From: an uncultured Draconibacterium sp. | GTDB taxonomy: Bacteria > Bacteroidota > Bacteroidia > Bacteroidales > Prolixibacteraceae | Assembly: GCF_913063105.1 (NCBI RefSeq) | Contig: NZ_CAJXYQ010000001.1 | Span: 248,001-312,000, forward strand | DNA length: 64,000 bases | Direction: 5' to 3' | The notes under the pieces: model-generated | The model's database searches: none | Told to the model about the DNA's origin: nothing | What the model saw: the letters and a program-made list of their open reading frames with translations, nothing else | Part shown: one piece after another, positions 51,964-61,121 of the stretch | Layout of the letters: each line of letters begins with the position of its first letter | Numbering within the stretch: position 1 is the first letter of the stretch | Made by a program: the position numbers and the translations under genes

Positions 51964-53400
51964 TTATTCCACCAGTTGGCAGTAATGTTCGTAACGGCTA
52001 AATATTTGCTTCACGTAACTAACCGGCTCAATTCCCCGCACATAGCCATACTTGATAAACGGTTTATTGTAATTCTCGGGGTAACTGAGCTTTAACATCG
52101 ATTCTTCTACACATTCGTCCCAACGGTAACTGTCTATACCTTCTTCTTCGGCCAGTACGCGGGCATCAATTACATGGCTGTAGCCGCAATTATAAGCAGC
52201 CATCGTAAATTTAATTCGCTGAACAGAATCGGGAATATCAATAAACCGATCCCATAACACCTGCAAAACTTTGGTTCCGCCTTCCATACTCATTTCCGGA
52301 TCGGTTCGGTCTGTTACTCCATATTTTTCGGCTGTTTGTGGCATCATTTGCATCAGGCCTTTTGCTCCGGCCCACGATTCGGAAGTAGGATTAAACTTCG
52401 ATTCCTGGAAAATCATGGCAGCATACAAACGCCAATCCCAACCCAACGAATCAGCGTATATTTGTATTAAATCGTCATATTCACTTATCCGGTTATGATT
52501 AATGCTGTACAACTCGCTGTTTTCACGACGCCTGAAATCACGTTCGTTTTTAAAGTACTTATTATAAATCACGTAATATTCTACACCATTTTTCATCGAA
52601 TCAATCCAGTTATCCAGCTCTGTTAATAGGCTCTCTGAATTAGGCCGCACAGCCCATGCCATTCGTTGCGAGAAACTTACCGGAACACGAATATCAAGAT
52701 TGGGATAATAAGAGGCATTTATACTGGCGATGTTGTTATCGGCAAAGGTGTATTTTATTTCGCCCTTAGCCACCATTTCAATAATTTTATCAGTTGAAAG
52801 ATCGCCCGAAAGTGTATCAACATAAATTTCGCCACCCATCTCATCCTTAAGATTATCAATACGGTTTAGATACGATGAATTGGCCCGCACCGAAACAGTA
52901 TCACCTATGAGTTCAATAGCGTCGTGAATCAAGGAACTCTGAAGCTCGCTCCACCTCATTTTTCGCCAATTATCGGGTTTTTTTTGTACCAAAACCTGGT
53001 GGGTCAAATATAAATAATCGGTAAACCGTATAAACTCTTTTCGTTTACCGGTAATGGTAAGTCCGTGTGCAATCAGGTCAACATCGCCCTGGTGCAATTT
53101 CTCATACATCACATCTAAGTTATTCGACACCTCCACTTTAAAATCAACGCCTATGTGTTTGGCAAATCGTTTCAGCAAATCATATTCGTACCCCATAGGT
53201 TGCCCGCGGTACAAAAAATAGCTGGTACTGCTGTACGTAGTTACCACGTTTAACACCCCTTCTTTCTTAATTTCCTCCAAATCGCGGTCAACAACCGCAA
53301 GATCTTTTTTACTTTTTTTATTTTGCTGTTTGTTTGAGGAGCATGAAGCTATCATAAAAAGCAGGGCGATACTTGCTATACCTAAGTATTGTTTCAGCAT
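51964..53400 (-). CDS. mltF: MltF-like membrane-bound lytic murein transglycosylase
   Basis: This 478-residue lipoprotein from ATG 53400 has lipobox IASC-SSN (about 20-25). A substrate-binding-protein-like domain (SBP_bac_3, about 55-275) has GVLNVVTTYSSTSYF and MGYEYDLLKRFAKHIG. The SLT lysozyme-like domain (about 300-455) has AAMIFQESKFNPTSESWAGAKGLMQMMPQT, given here in parts: FQESKFNP holds the catalytic Glu, and GAKGLMQMMP and AAYNCGYSHV are the other family blocks. It cleaves peptidoglycan glycan strands from the membrane side. The upstream region is divergent with the TPR kinase gene. Confidence 0.92.
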   Translation of the reverse strand: MLKQYLGIASIALLFMIASCSSNKQQNKKSKKDLAVVDRDLEEIKKEGVLNVVTTYSSTSYFLYRGQPMGYEYDLLKRFAKHIGVDFKVEVSNNLDVMYEKLHQGDVDLIAHGLTITGKRKEFIRFTDYLYLTHQVLVQKKPDNWRKMRWSELQSSLIHDAIELIGDTVSVRANSSYLNRIDNLKDEMGGEIYVDTLSGDLSTDKIIEMVAKGEIKYTFADNNIASINASYYPNLDIRVPVSFSQRMAWAVRPNSESLLTELDNWIDSMKNGVEYYVIYNKYFKNERDFRRRENSELYSINHNRISEYDDLIQIYADSLGWDWRLYAAMIFQESKFNPTSESWAGAKGLMQMMPQTAEKYGVTDRTDPEMSMEGGTKVLQVLWDRFIDIPDSVQRIKFTMAAYNCGYSHVIDARVLAEEEGIDSYRWDECVEESMLKLSYPENYNKPFIKYGYVRGIEPVSYVKQIFSRYEHYCQLVE

Positions 53401-53588
53401 ACATTTCACGGTTTACATTCTCAATCTTACTACCACAAGGTAAAAAAAGAAATAGAATTATGAAATTTATCATGTTTGGCAAACGATGTGGTTAACATTA
53501 GCCTGAATTTAAGTAGAATAACAAAGGTTGTTACAATTAAAAATCAGTCATTTTATTATTCAACAGTATCGTATGTTGCTGATTGTAT

Positions 53589-53596
53589 TATATTTG
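53589..53596 (+). promoter_or_regulatory. -7 promoter box of the TPR kinase gene
   Basis: TATATTTG matches TAnnTTTG and lies 19 bases before ATG 53615. It lies within the longer open frame, which argues against the earlier start at 53528. Confidence 0.5.
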
Positions 53597-53614
53597 CACA
53601 TTCTGTACAAACCT

Positions 53615-55696
53615 ATGACAATTTTTAAAATACATACCGCACTACTTTTTATTTGGATAACATTTGGTTATTTTCCGCCCGTTTTTGGTTTTGAATCGCC
53701 GGAAATAGATTCGTTAAAAGCCAGCCTTACAAACGAAACCAATGCCCAAAACATGGTTGATACCTACATCACCCTTTCCGATCAATACAGCTATTTTAAT
53801 TCGGATAGTTCTTTAGCGTTTGCCCAAAAGGCGCTCAACCTTTCGCAAAAAATTAATTACAAATTCGGAGAAGGAACGGCGCTGTTTCTTATTAGTTACA
53901 ACTACGACCAATCAGGCGATTGGTTGCCCGCAATTGCCAACCTGGAGCAAGCAATAAATATCTTTACCGAAACAAAAGATACCTTATCATTGATTTCGTG
54001 TTTTCATAACCTTGGCGTACTCTACTCTTACGGTAAAGACCAGGTTAAAGCACTTCAATACCTGATTAACGCTAAAGTACTTTGCGAAGAGAACAATGAA
54101 ACTCACGTATTATCAGAGGCATACAGTAACATTGGGTGGTATTACGAGTATTTAAAAGAATATCGGAGCGCGCTGCTTTTTTATGAAAAAGCGCTGGATG
54201 TTGACATGGTAACCGGAAACATCGACAACCAATGTCTTTCGCATAATTCAATTGCCTATTCACTGTTAAAATTAAACCGGCCTGATGAAGCTTTAAACCA
54301 TTTAAACCATGCACTTGAACTCTTGCCCCAAGTTGCCGACAAACAGCGGGAAATTGAGGTAATACTGGGGTTTATAATTTATTACCTCGAAATAAACGAC
54401 CTGTCCTCAGCACAAACCTACATCAACAAAATTAGGCAATTGGCCAACGAGCAACAATTTACAAAACTGGCCGTTGAAATCTATTCTGTTGAAGGCAAGT
54501 ATCAGCTTAAAAGAAAGAACTTCCATGCTGCCATACGTTTATTTGATAAGGCGATTGAGCAAAGCAGGGAACTTGAAAAATACGACTACATCTCTGATTA
54601 TTACACTGAAAAAGGAGCAGCATACGCCGGGCTGCAACAATACAACAAAGCTTACGAAATGATTTCGAAAGCAAAAGAAGCTTACGAAATGTTAAGTCCG
54701 GATGAAATTGCAGAAGCACTTAGTAACTTTGAGCGTGATGAAATTGTTCGTGCCGAAAGAAAGAAACTGGTTTTGGAGCAAGAATTGGAATCGGCCAAAA
54801 CGCAAAGCGATCAATTCAGGTTTCGTGTGAAAGCAGCTTTTGCCATTATTGTTCTTTTAATTATTCTTCTGGTACTTAGCTTTTATCTTATTCTTCGAAA
54901 AAAACATACCGATGAGCTAAAAGCCAACTACAACACCATTAACCGGCAAAAATTAATGCTCGAAAACAACCTGGTAAAACTAGCCGAAGATGAAAAGAAC
55001 CTAAAAAAATTGAACGCCACCAAAGACAAATTCTTTTCGATAATTGCACATGATTTAAAAAACCCGTTTAATGTTTTAATTGGCATTTCCGATATGCTTC
55101 GGAATGAAAAAGAGGCCAAAAACACCGAAGATTTTGATGTGCTTATTGATGGCATGTACCAGGCGGCAACAAGTGGTTACCAGTTGCTCGAAAATCTTTT
55201 GGAATGGTCGAGAACACAAACCGGAGCAATAAAATTCGAACCTCAGCCATTCTTTATTCATAAAGTTTTTGAAGCCAACAAAGATCTTTTTCTTGAAGTG
55301 GCAAAATCAAAAGAATTAACCATCGATCTTTCAACAATAAAAGTGATGGTGTATGCCGATTTAGACATGGTAAATTTTGTGGTTCGAAACCTGCTGAATA
55401 ATGCCATCAAATTCTCGAGAAAAAAAGGCAAAATAGCTTTGCTTGCAAGTAAAAAGGAGAACATGCTAATTGTTACGGTTAAAGACAATGGCATTGGCAT
55501 GCCAGAGCAACTGATACAGAACCTGTTTAAAATTGAAAAACAGGTACAGCGCGATGGAACAGCCCATGAAAAGGGAACCGGACTTGGACTTATTATGTGT
55601 CACGAGTTTGTTAAAATAAATGGGGGCAATATTTGGGTTGAAAGCGAGGTTGACCAGGGAAGCAGTTTCCATTTCAGCCTGCCTCTCTCACTGTAA
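53615..55696 (+). CDS. TPR-containing sensor histidine kinase
   Basis: This 693-residue kinase begins at ATG 53615 with a signal peptide (MTIFKIHTALLFIWITFGYFPPVFG-FE). About six TPR repeats lie in the periplasm (about 60-390; for example ANLEQAINIFTETKD, YYEYLKEYRSALLFYEKALDVD in parts). Then come a membrane helix (about 405-425, FAIIVLLIILLVLSFYLIL), a coiled coil, HisKA with His at about 479 (FSIIAHDLKNPF) and HATPase (NLLNNAIKFS, VKDNGIGMP, GTGLGLIMCHEF). No partner regulator is adjacent. It lies 200 bases before the polysaccharide cluster and could sense its substrate, but this is only proximity. Confidence 0.88.
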   Translation: MTIFKIHTALLFIWITFGYFPPVFGFESPEIDSLKASLTNETNAQNMVDTYITLSDQYSYFNSDSSLAFAQKALNLSQKINYKFGEGTALFLISYNYDQSGDWLPAIANLEQAINIFTETKDTLSLISCFHNLGVLYSYGKDQVKALQYLINAKVLCEENNETHVLSEAYSNIGWYYEYLKEYRSALLFYEKALDVDMVTGNIDNQCLSHNSIAYSLLKLNRPDEALNHLNHALELLPQVADKQREIEVILGFIIYYLEINDLSSAQTYINKIRQLANEQQFTKLAVEIYSVEGKYQLKRKNFHAAIRLFDKAIEQSRELEKYDYISDYYTEKGAAYAGLQQYNKAYEMISKAKEAYEMLSPDEIAEALSNFERDEIVRAERKKLVLEQELESAKTQSDQFRFRVKAAFAIIVLLIILLVLSFYLILRKKHTDELKANYNTINRQKLMLENNLVKLAEDEKNLKKLNATKDKFFSIIAHDLKNPFNVLIGISDMLRNEKEAKNTEDFDVLIDGMYQAATSGYQLLENLLEWSRTQTGAIKFEPQPFFIHKVFEANKDLFLEVAKSKELTIDLSTIKVMVYADLDMVNFVVRNLLNNAIKFSRKKGKIALLASKKENMLIVTVKDNGIGMPEQLIQNLFKIEKQVQRDGTAHEKGTGLGLIMCHEFVKINGGNIWVESEVDQGSSFHFSLPLSL

Positions 55697-55862
55697 TTCG
55701 TTGTAATCTGTCGGCTTCAGGGCTGATTAGTACCTGGCATCCCACAAAAATATCAGATTTCTTTGCATATTTGTAGTAAAACCATGCCTGCCCGAAGTTC
55801 AATTCACATTGGTCTTTGGAAAAAAATTACTACCTGCTGTGCGTAAATTTCCGGGCAATAAC

Positions 55863-55882
55863 GTCTTTACTTTTATAAAGAC
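55863..55882 (+). promoter_or_regulatory. Small hairpin in the leader of the GH2 gene
   Basis: GTCTTTA (55863-55869) pairs with TAAAGAC (55876-55882), 14 bases before the ATG. It could affect translation. The 200-base region shows no full promoter match. Confidence 0.3.
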
Positions 55883-55896
55883 TTTAAACAAAAGCT

Positions 55897-58329
55897 ATGA
55901 AACCTATTTATTCTTTTCTTTTCCTGGTAATTCTTTTCGCCTCCTGCGCAAAAACTGAAACAACAACAAGAACCACTCAGTCCCTTACCAACGAATGGAA
56001 ATTTATTAACGAAGATATTACTCACGCCCAACTTCCCGAAACCGACGTTAGCCATTGGGAAACCGTTGACATTCCGCACGACTGGGCTATTAAAGGTCCA
56101 TTCAACAAGGAAATTGATGCCCAAAAAGTACAGGTTACGCAAGACATGGAAAAAACAGCACGACTGAGAACAGGTAGAACAGGTGCCTTACCTCACATTG
56201 GCGTAGGCTGGTATCGAAAAACGTTTAAAGTGCCAGCTTTAACGAGCGGCCAAAAAGTGCTGTTGGTTTTTGATGGCGCCATGAGTGATGCCCATGTATG
56301 GATTAATGGCACCAAAGTTGGAAACCACCCCTACGGTTATGCTTATTTTTATTTTGATATAAGCGAGCATATTAAACCCGGGCAGGAAAACCTGTTAGCA
56401 GTTCGGCTCGAAAACAAAGAGTCCTCTTCGCGCTGGTATCCGGGTGCAGGAATCTACCGAAAAGTGCAGCTGATAGTTAAAAACCAGGTAAACTTTAAAC
56501 AATGGGGTACATTTATAAGCACTCCTTTTGTTTCGGAAGAAATGGTCCAGGTGAACATAAAAGCCGAAATTAACGGTGAAGATGTAAAAGTACTCACTGA
56601 AATTAAAGATGCCGATGGGAAACTGGTTGCCAGCAATACAAGCAATGAAATTTTTGGAAATAAAACAGAACAAAACATTGCTGTACCCAATCCAAAACTT
56701 TGGGATATTGAAACACCCTATCTGTACACCGCAACAATGAAACTCTACCAGGGCAACACCTTAAAAGACGAACAAAACATTCGCTTTGGAATTCGAAGTG
56801 TTGAATTCAAAAGAGGATTTGGATTGGTACTGAACGGCAATGTTACCAAATTTAAAGGGGTATGTTTACACCACGACCTGGGTCCACTCGGAGCTGCGGT
56901 AAACAAAGCTGCCTTAAAACGCCAGCTCACCATTTTAAAAGATATGGGCTGTAATGCCATCCGCTCATCGCACAACATGCCCTCAATAGAACAGCTGGAA
57001 CTTTGCGATGAAATGGGTTTCCTTTTTCTGGCCGAAAGTTTTGATGAATGGGCCAAACCAAAAGTAAAAAACGGCTACAATCGATTTTTCAACGAATGGG
57101 CAGAAAAAGACGTGGTAAACCTGGTGCGGGCCACCCGAAATCATCCGTGTATTGTAATGTGGAGTTCGGGCAACGAGGTTCCCGATCAATGGGGAAATGA
57201 AGGGGTAAAATTGGCAAAATGGCTCCAGGATATTTTTCATCGAGAAGACCCTACACGCCCCGTAACTGTTGGTATGGACCAGGTGGGTAATACGCTTAAA
57301 AATGGTTTTGGGGCAATTATGGATATTCCGGGCTTGAATTACCGGCTACCTCTGTACAATGAAGCTTACGAACGGTTCCCTCAAGGATTTATTCTGGGTT
57401 CCGAAACGGCATCAACAGTGAGTTCTCGCGGGGTGTATAAATTTCCGGTTGAGCAGGCAAAAATGAAAAGATACGATGATTTTCAAAGCTCCTCTTACGA
57501 TCTTGAGGCTTGTTCATGGTCGAATATTCCGGATGAAGATTTTTACTGGCAAGACAATTTTGATTGGGTAATTGGAGAGTTCGTATGGACAGGTTTTGAT
57601 TACCTGGGCGAGCCAACACCCTACAACGAGGCATGGCCCTCGCGCAGTTCATATTTTGGCATTTGCGATTTGGCCGGTCTGCCCAAAGACCGTTTTTACC
57701 TGTACCGCAGCCGCTGGAATACCACCGATGAAACCTTACACCTGCTACCCCACTGGAACTGGCAGGGGCGCGAGGGAGAAAGCACGCCGGTTTTTGTATA
57801 CACCAATTACAACAGTGCCGAACTATTTGTAAACGGCAAAAGTCAGGGAATAAGAACCAAAAGTAAAGAAACACTGCTTACGCGAAACCGCCTGATGTGG
57901 ATGGATGTAAAATACGAACCCGGAACGGTAAAAGTAGTGGCTTTTGATGATGATGGAAATGCTGTTGCTGAAAAAGAAATGCATACCGCCGGTGCACCGC
58001 ACCATGTTGAACTGATGGCTGATCGCACCAACATTTCTGCTGATGGAAACGACCTGAGTTACATAACTGTTTCGGTAGTGGATAAAGATGGCAACCTTTG
58101 TCCAACAGCAAACAATCAGTTAAGTTTCAGTGTTAGCGGAGCCGGAAAATTTAAAGCTGTTTGTAATGGCGATGCCACCTCCCTCGAACTATTTCACTTG
58201 CCAACAATGAAAGCTTTTTGTGGGCTGTTGGTGGTTACTGTTCAAGCAGCAAAAAATCCGGGAGAAATAGAACTCGAGGTTTCAGGAGAAAATCTTCAAA
58301 GCAAAAAAATAGTCATTAACGCTAAATAA
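55897..58329 (+). CDS. Glycoside hydrolase family 2 lipoprotein (beta-galactosidase/glucuronidase-like)
   Basis: This 810-residue enzyme has lipobox FASC-AKT, so it is anchored to the outer or inner membrane. GH2 layout: a sugar-binding jelly roll (about 30-190, IPHDWAIKGPF, GVGWYRKTFKVP), an Ig-like domain (about 195-290), and a TIM barrel (about 295-590) with KGVCLHHDLGPLG, NAIRSSHN, the acid/base Glu in SSGNEVPDQWG (about 426) and GEFVWTGFDYLGEP, which carries the likely nucleophile. Two further Ig-like C-terminal domains (DUF4982-like and a Big-like one) follow. Such long GH2 lipoproteins are mostly exo-beta-galactosidases. It is first of five co-directional genes. Confidence 0.9.
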   Translation: MKPIYSFLFLVILFASCAKTETTTRTTQSLTNEWKFINEDITHAQLPETDVSHWETVDIPHDWAIKGPFNKEIDAQKVQVTQDMEKTARLRTGRTGALPHIGVGWYRKTFKVPALTSGQKVLLVFDGAMSDAHVWINGTKVGNHPYGYAYFYFDISEHIKPGQENLLAVRLENKESSSRWYPGAGIYRKVQLIVKNQVNFKQWGTFISTPFVSEEMVQVNIKAEINGEDVKVLTEIKDADGKLVASNTSNEIFGNKTEQNIAVPNPKLWDIETPYLYTATMKLYQGNTLKDEQNIRFGIRSVEFKRGFGLVLNGNVTKFKGVCLHHDLGPLGAAVNKAALKRQLTILKDMGCNAIRSSHNMPSIEQLELCDEMGFLFLAESFDEWAKPKVKNGYNRFFNEWAEKDVVNLVRATRNHPCIVMWSSGNEVPDQWGNEGVKLAKWLQDIFHREDPTRPVTVGMDQVGNTLKNGFGAIMDIPGLNYRLPLYNEAYERFPQGFILGSETASTVSSRGVYKFPVEQAKMKRYDDFQSSSYDLEACSWSNIPDEDFYWQDNFDWVIGEFVWTGFDYLGEPTPYNEAWPSRSSYFGICDLAGLPKDRFYLYRSRWNTTDETLHLLPHWNWQGREGESTPVFVYTNYNSAELFVNGKSQGIRTKSKETLLTRNRLMWMDVKYEPGTVKVVAFDDDGNAVAEKEMHTAGAPHHVELMADRTNISADGNDLSYITVSVVDKDGNLCPTANNQLSFSVSGAGKFKAVCNGDATSLELFHLPTMKAFCGLLVVTVQAAKNPGEIELEVSGENLQSKKIVINAK

Positions 58330-58402
58330 ATTTTTGGGATAATACAAAAACGTTATGCGTATATATTCTGTAATAATAGTCGTACATTAACAAATAACAT
58401 CA

Positions 58403-59833
58403 ATGAAAAAACTACTTAGCCTTTTATTTCTAGTTTTCATTTTGCTATCAGCATGCCAAACAAAACAAAGCCGGAAAGACAAAATAATACAAAGTCCCAA
58501 CATCATCTTTATATTGGCCGACGACCTGGGCTATGGAGACATAAGCTGCCAGGGGCAAACCAAATTTAAAACACCAAATATTGATGCAATGGCTGCTGGT
58601 GGCATAACCTTCACGCAACACTACTCCGGCTCAACGGTTTGTTCGCCTTCACGTTCGGTTTTATTAACCGGTCAACATACCGGTCACACACCAATTAGAG
58701 GAAATAAACGCGACGAATTTGGCAACTGGCCCCTACCCGCAAATACCAAAACAGTAGCAAAAATGCTAAAAGAGAAAGGCTACACCACAGGTGCTTTTGG
58801 CAAATGGGGACTTGGCTATACCGGCTCAACCGGCGCCCCAAACGAACAAGGCTTCGACGAGTTTTTTGGCTATAACCACCAAACCCTGGCACACAATTAT
58901 TACCCCTATTTTTTAAACCATAACCAAGACACGATATGGCTGGAAGAAAATGAAGGAACCGCCCAAGGAATATATGCACCTATACCCATTCACCAACAGG
59001 CCATTAAGTTTATCGAAAACAATAAGAACAAACCGTTTTTTATGTATTATCCCTCCATTATTCCACACGCCGAGCTATTTGCGCCCGAAGAATATATGGA
59101 AAAGTACAGGGGAAAACTACTGCCCGAAAAGAAGTATATTGGATCAGACGAAGGACACCCCCGGTTTAAAGCAGGAGGTTACGGCTCGCAACCCGAAAGC
59201 CATGCCGCATTTGCTGCAATGATAAACCTACTGGATGATCAGGTGGGTGAAATTGTTGCAAAACTAGAGGAACTCGGAATCGAAAAAAATACGCTGATCA
59301 TATTTTCATCGGATAATGGCCCACATTTAGAGGGAGGTGCCGATCCTGATTATTTTAACAGCAATGGCCCTTTTAAAGGTTATAAACGCGATTTATACGA
59401 AGGCGGAATCCGAATGCCGATGATTGCCTACTGGCCCGGAAAAATTAAAGCCGGTAGCAAAACAAATCACCTCTCGGCTTTTTGGGACTTTTTGCCAACC
59501 GTTGCCGAATTAACCGGTGCCCAACAGCCAGAAAATATCGACGGAATCTCGTACCTGCCGACATTACTTAATACCGGAAAGCAAGCTCAGCACGATTATT
59601 TGTACTGGGAATTTCATGAGAAAAACGGACGTATAGCATTGCGAAAAGACAACTGGAAACTGGTTCGGTACGATGTGCTTTCTCCGGAAATAACAACCAC
59701 TGAATTGTACGACATTTCTACCGATATTGGCGAAGAAAACAATCAGGCAGAACAACAACCGGAGCTTGTAAAAGAACTGTTGAAACTTATGAAAGACGCC
59801 CGAACCAAATCGGAAGTGTTTACTTTTGAATAA
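58403..59833 (+). CDS. Sulfatase lipoprotein (S1 family) 1
   Basis: This 476-residue formylglycine-dependent sulfatase has lipobox LSAC-QTK. The metal site is NIIFILADDLGYGD (Asp-Asp), and the modified residue is C80 in CSPSRSVLLTG, which needs a formylglycine-generating or anSME-type maturase encoded elsewhere. GKWGLGYTG and FSSDNGPHLEGG hold further active-site residues. Length and order are those of the arylsulfatase A-like S1 family. It removes sulfate ester from a saccharide; the position is not predictable. Confidence 0.92.
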   Translation: MKKLLSLLFLVFILLSACQTKQSRKDKIIQSPNIIFILADDLGYGDISCQGQTKFKTPNIDAMAAGGITFTQHYSGSTVCSPSRSVLLTGQHTGHTPIRGNKRDEFGNWPLPANTKTVAKMLKEKGYTTGAFGKWGLGYTGSTGAPNEQGFDEFFGYNHQTLAHNYYPYFLNHNQDTIWLEENEGTAQGIYAPIPIHQQAIKFIENNKNKPFFMYYPSIIPHAELFAPEEYMEKYRGKLLPEKKYIGSDEGHPRFKAGGYGSQPESHAAFAAMINLLDDQVGEIVAKLEELGIEKNTLIIFSSDNGPHLEGGADPDYFNSNGPFKGYKRDLYEGGIRMPMIAYWPGKIKAGSKTNHLSAFWDFLPTVAELTGAQQPENIDGISYLPTLLNTGKQAQHDYLYWEFHEKNGRIALRKDNWKLVRYDVLSPEITTTELYDISTDIGEENNQAEQQPELVKELLKLMKDARTKSEVFTFE

Positions 59834-59985
59834 AAAACTATTATGAGATAAGAAAATAAATTGCCATTCTTAAAGCAATAAATTTAACTATAACATACAC
59901 AATCCTTCCCTTTTTTGTACAAATTTTCTCACGAGAATTGACAGATTACATTTACTTTGTATACCAATAATTTAAACCAATCATT

Positions 59986-61104
59986 ATGAACAAGTTATTT
60001 TCCCTTCTACTTCTATTTGCAACCTTCTTAATCTTTGCAAATTATTCATCGGCACAGGAAATTAAGCCCGCCGAAGTAAAAACAGTTATGAAAAAAGTTG
60101 CCGACTGGCAAATTGAACATTTTAACGAATGTTACAGCGGCAGACAAAAACCTCACCATCCACTGGATTGGACCAACGGAGCACTTTACGTTGGAATGGT
60201 AAAGTGGGCAAAAATGGCCAACGATGAAAAATATTGGGAATGGTTGAAAAATATCGGTGAAGAAAATGAATGGTTGCTATACAAACGCCAATACCATGCT
60301 GACGACCATACCGTAGGACAAATGTACATTGAATTATACCGCAAGTACAGGGATAAAAAAATGATCGAACCAACCCAAAAACAGTTTGATTTTATTATGT
60401 ACCACCCTTCTCAATCGGTTTTAAACTGGAAAACACCATTTCACCAGGACCGTTGGAACTGGTGCGACGCACTTTTTATGTCGCCACCGGTTTGGGCAAA
60501 GCTGTATAAAGTTACCAGCGAAAAAAAATACCTCGACTTTATGTTTGAAGAGTACAAGGCAACAACCGACTTTCTGTTTGATAAAAAAGAACATTTGTAT
60601 TACCGCGACGAACGTTACATAACAGAGCGCGACAATGGAACAAAAGTATTCTGGTCACGCGGTAACGGCTGGGTATTTGCCGGACTTGTAAACATTTTGA
60701 ATGAGCTAAACCCGGAGAGTAAAGAGTACAAATATTTCTTAAAAATTTACAAGAAAATGGCCAAAAAACTTTTGGAGATTCAAACACCTGAAGGGCATTG
60801 GGCCATGAGCTTACTGGGACAGAAATTCTATCCTACTCCTGAAACCAGTGGCTCATCGTTTTTTGTATTTGGGCTTGCCTGGGGCATAAACCAGGGTATT
60901 TTAGATAAAGCCACTTATGAGCCGGCCGCAAAAAAAGGATGGAATGCCATGGTTAGCCATGTTACCGACGATGGCATGTTGGGATACGTACAACCCATTG
61001 GTGCTGCACCCGGAAAAGCATGGCCCGACAAAACAGAAGTATACGGAACTGGCGCATTTTTAAGCGCAGGTTCAGAGATTTATAAACTAACCGGAGGAGA
61101 ATAA
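59986..61104 (+). CDS. Glycoside hydrolase family 105 (unsaturated glucuronyl/galacturonyl hydrolase)
   Basis: This 372-residue enzyme has a signal peptide (MNKLFSLLLLFATFLIFANYSSA-QE). It has an (alpha/alpha)6 barrel with family blocks DWTNGALYVGM (about 58-68), RQYHADDHTVGQMY (about 100-113), the catalytic Asp at about 161 in RWNWCDALFMSPP, WSRGNGWVFAGL (about 223-234) and TSGSSFFVFGLAWG. It removes the unsaturated uronic residue left by polysaccharide lyases, so the target glycan contains uronic acid. It lies 17 bases before the second sulfatase gene. Confidence 0.93.
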   Translation: MNKLFSLLLLFATFLIFANYSSAQEIKPAEVKTVMKKVADWQIEHFNECYSGRQKPHHPLDWTNGALYVGMVKWAKMANDEKYWEWLKNIGEENEWLLYKRQYHADDHTVGQMYIELYRKYRDKKMIEPTQKQFDFIMYHPSQSVLNWKTPFHQDRWNWCDALFMSPPVWAKLYKVTSEKKYLDFMFEEYKATTDFLFDKKEHLYYRDERYITERDNGTKVFWSRGNGWVFAGLVNILNELNPESKEYKYFLKIYKKMAKKLLEIQTPEGHWAMSLLGQKFYPTPETSGSSFFVFGLAWGINQGILDKATYEPAAKKGWNAMVSHVTDDGMLGYVQPIGAAPGKAWPDKTEVYGTGAFLSAGSEIYKLTGGE

Positions 61105-61121
61105 ACCAAAATTAAACCGTT

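Noticed and set aside
53528-53614. Upstream extension of the TPR kinase
   Set aside because: It would read through a TATATTTG promoter box and bury the signal peptide that starts at 53615.
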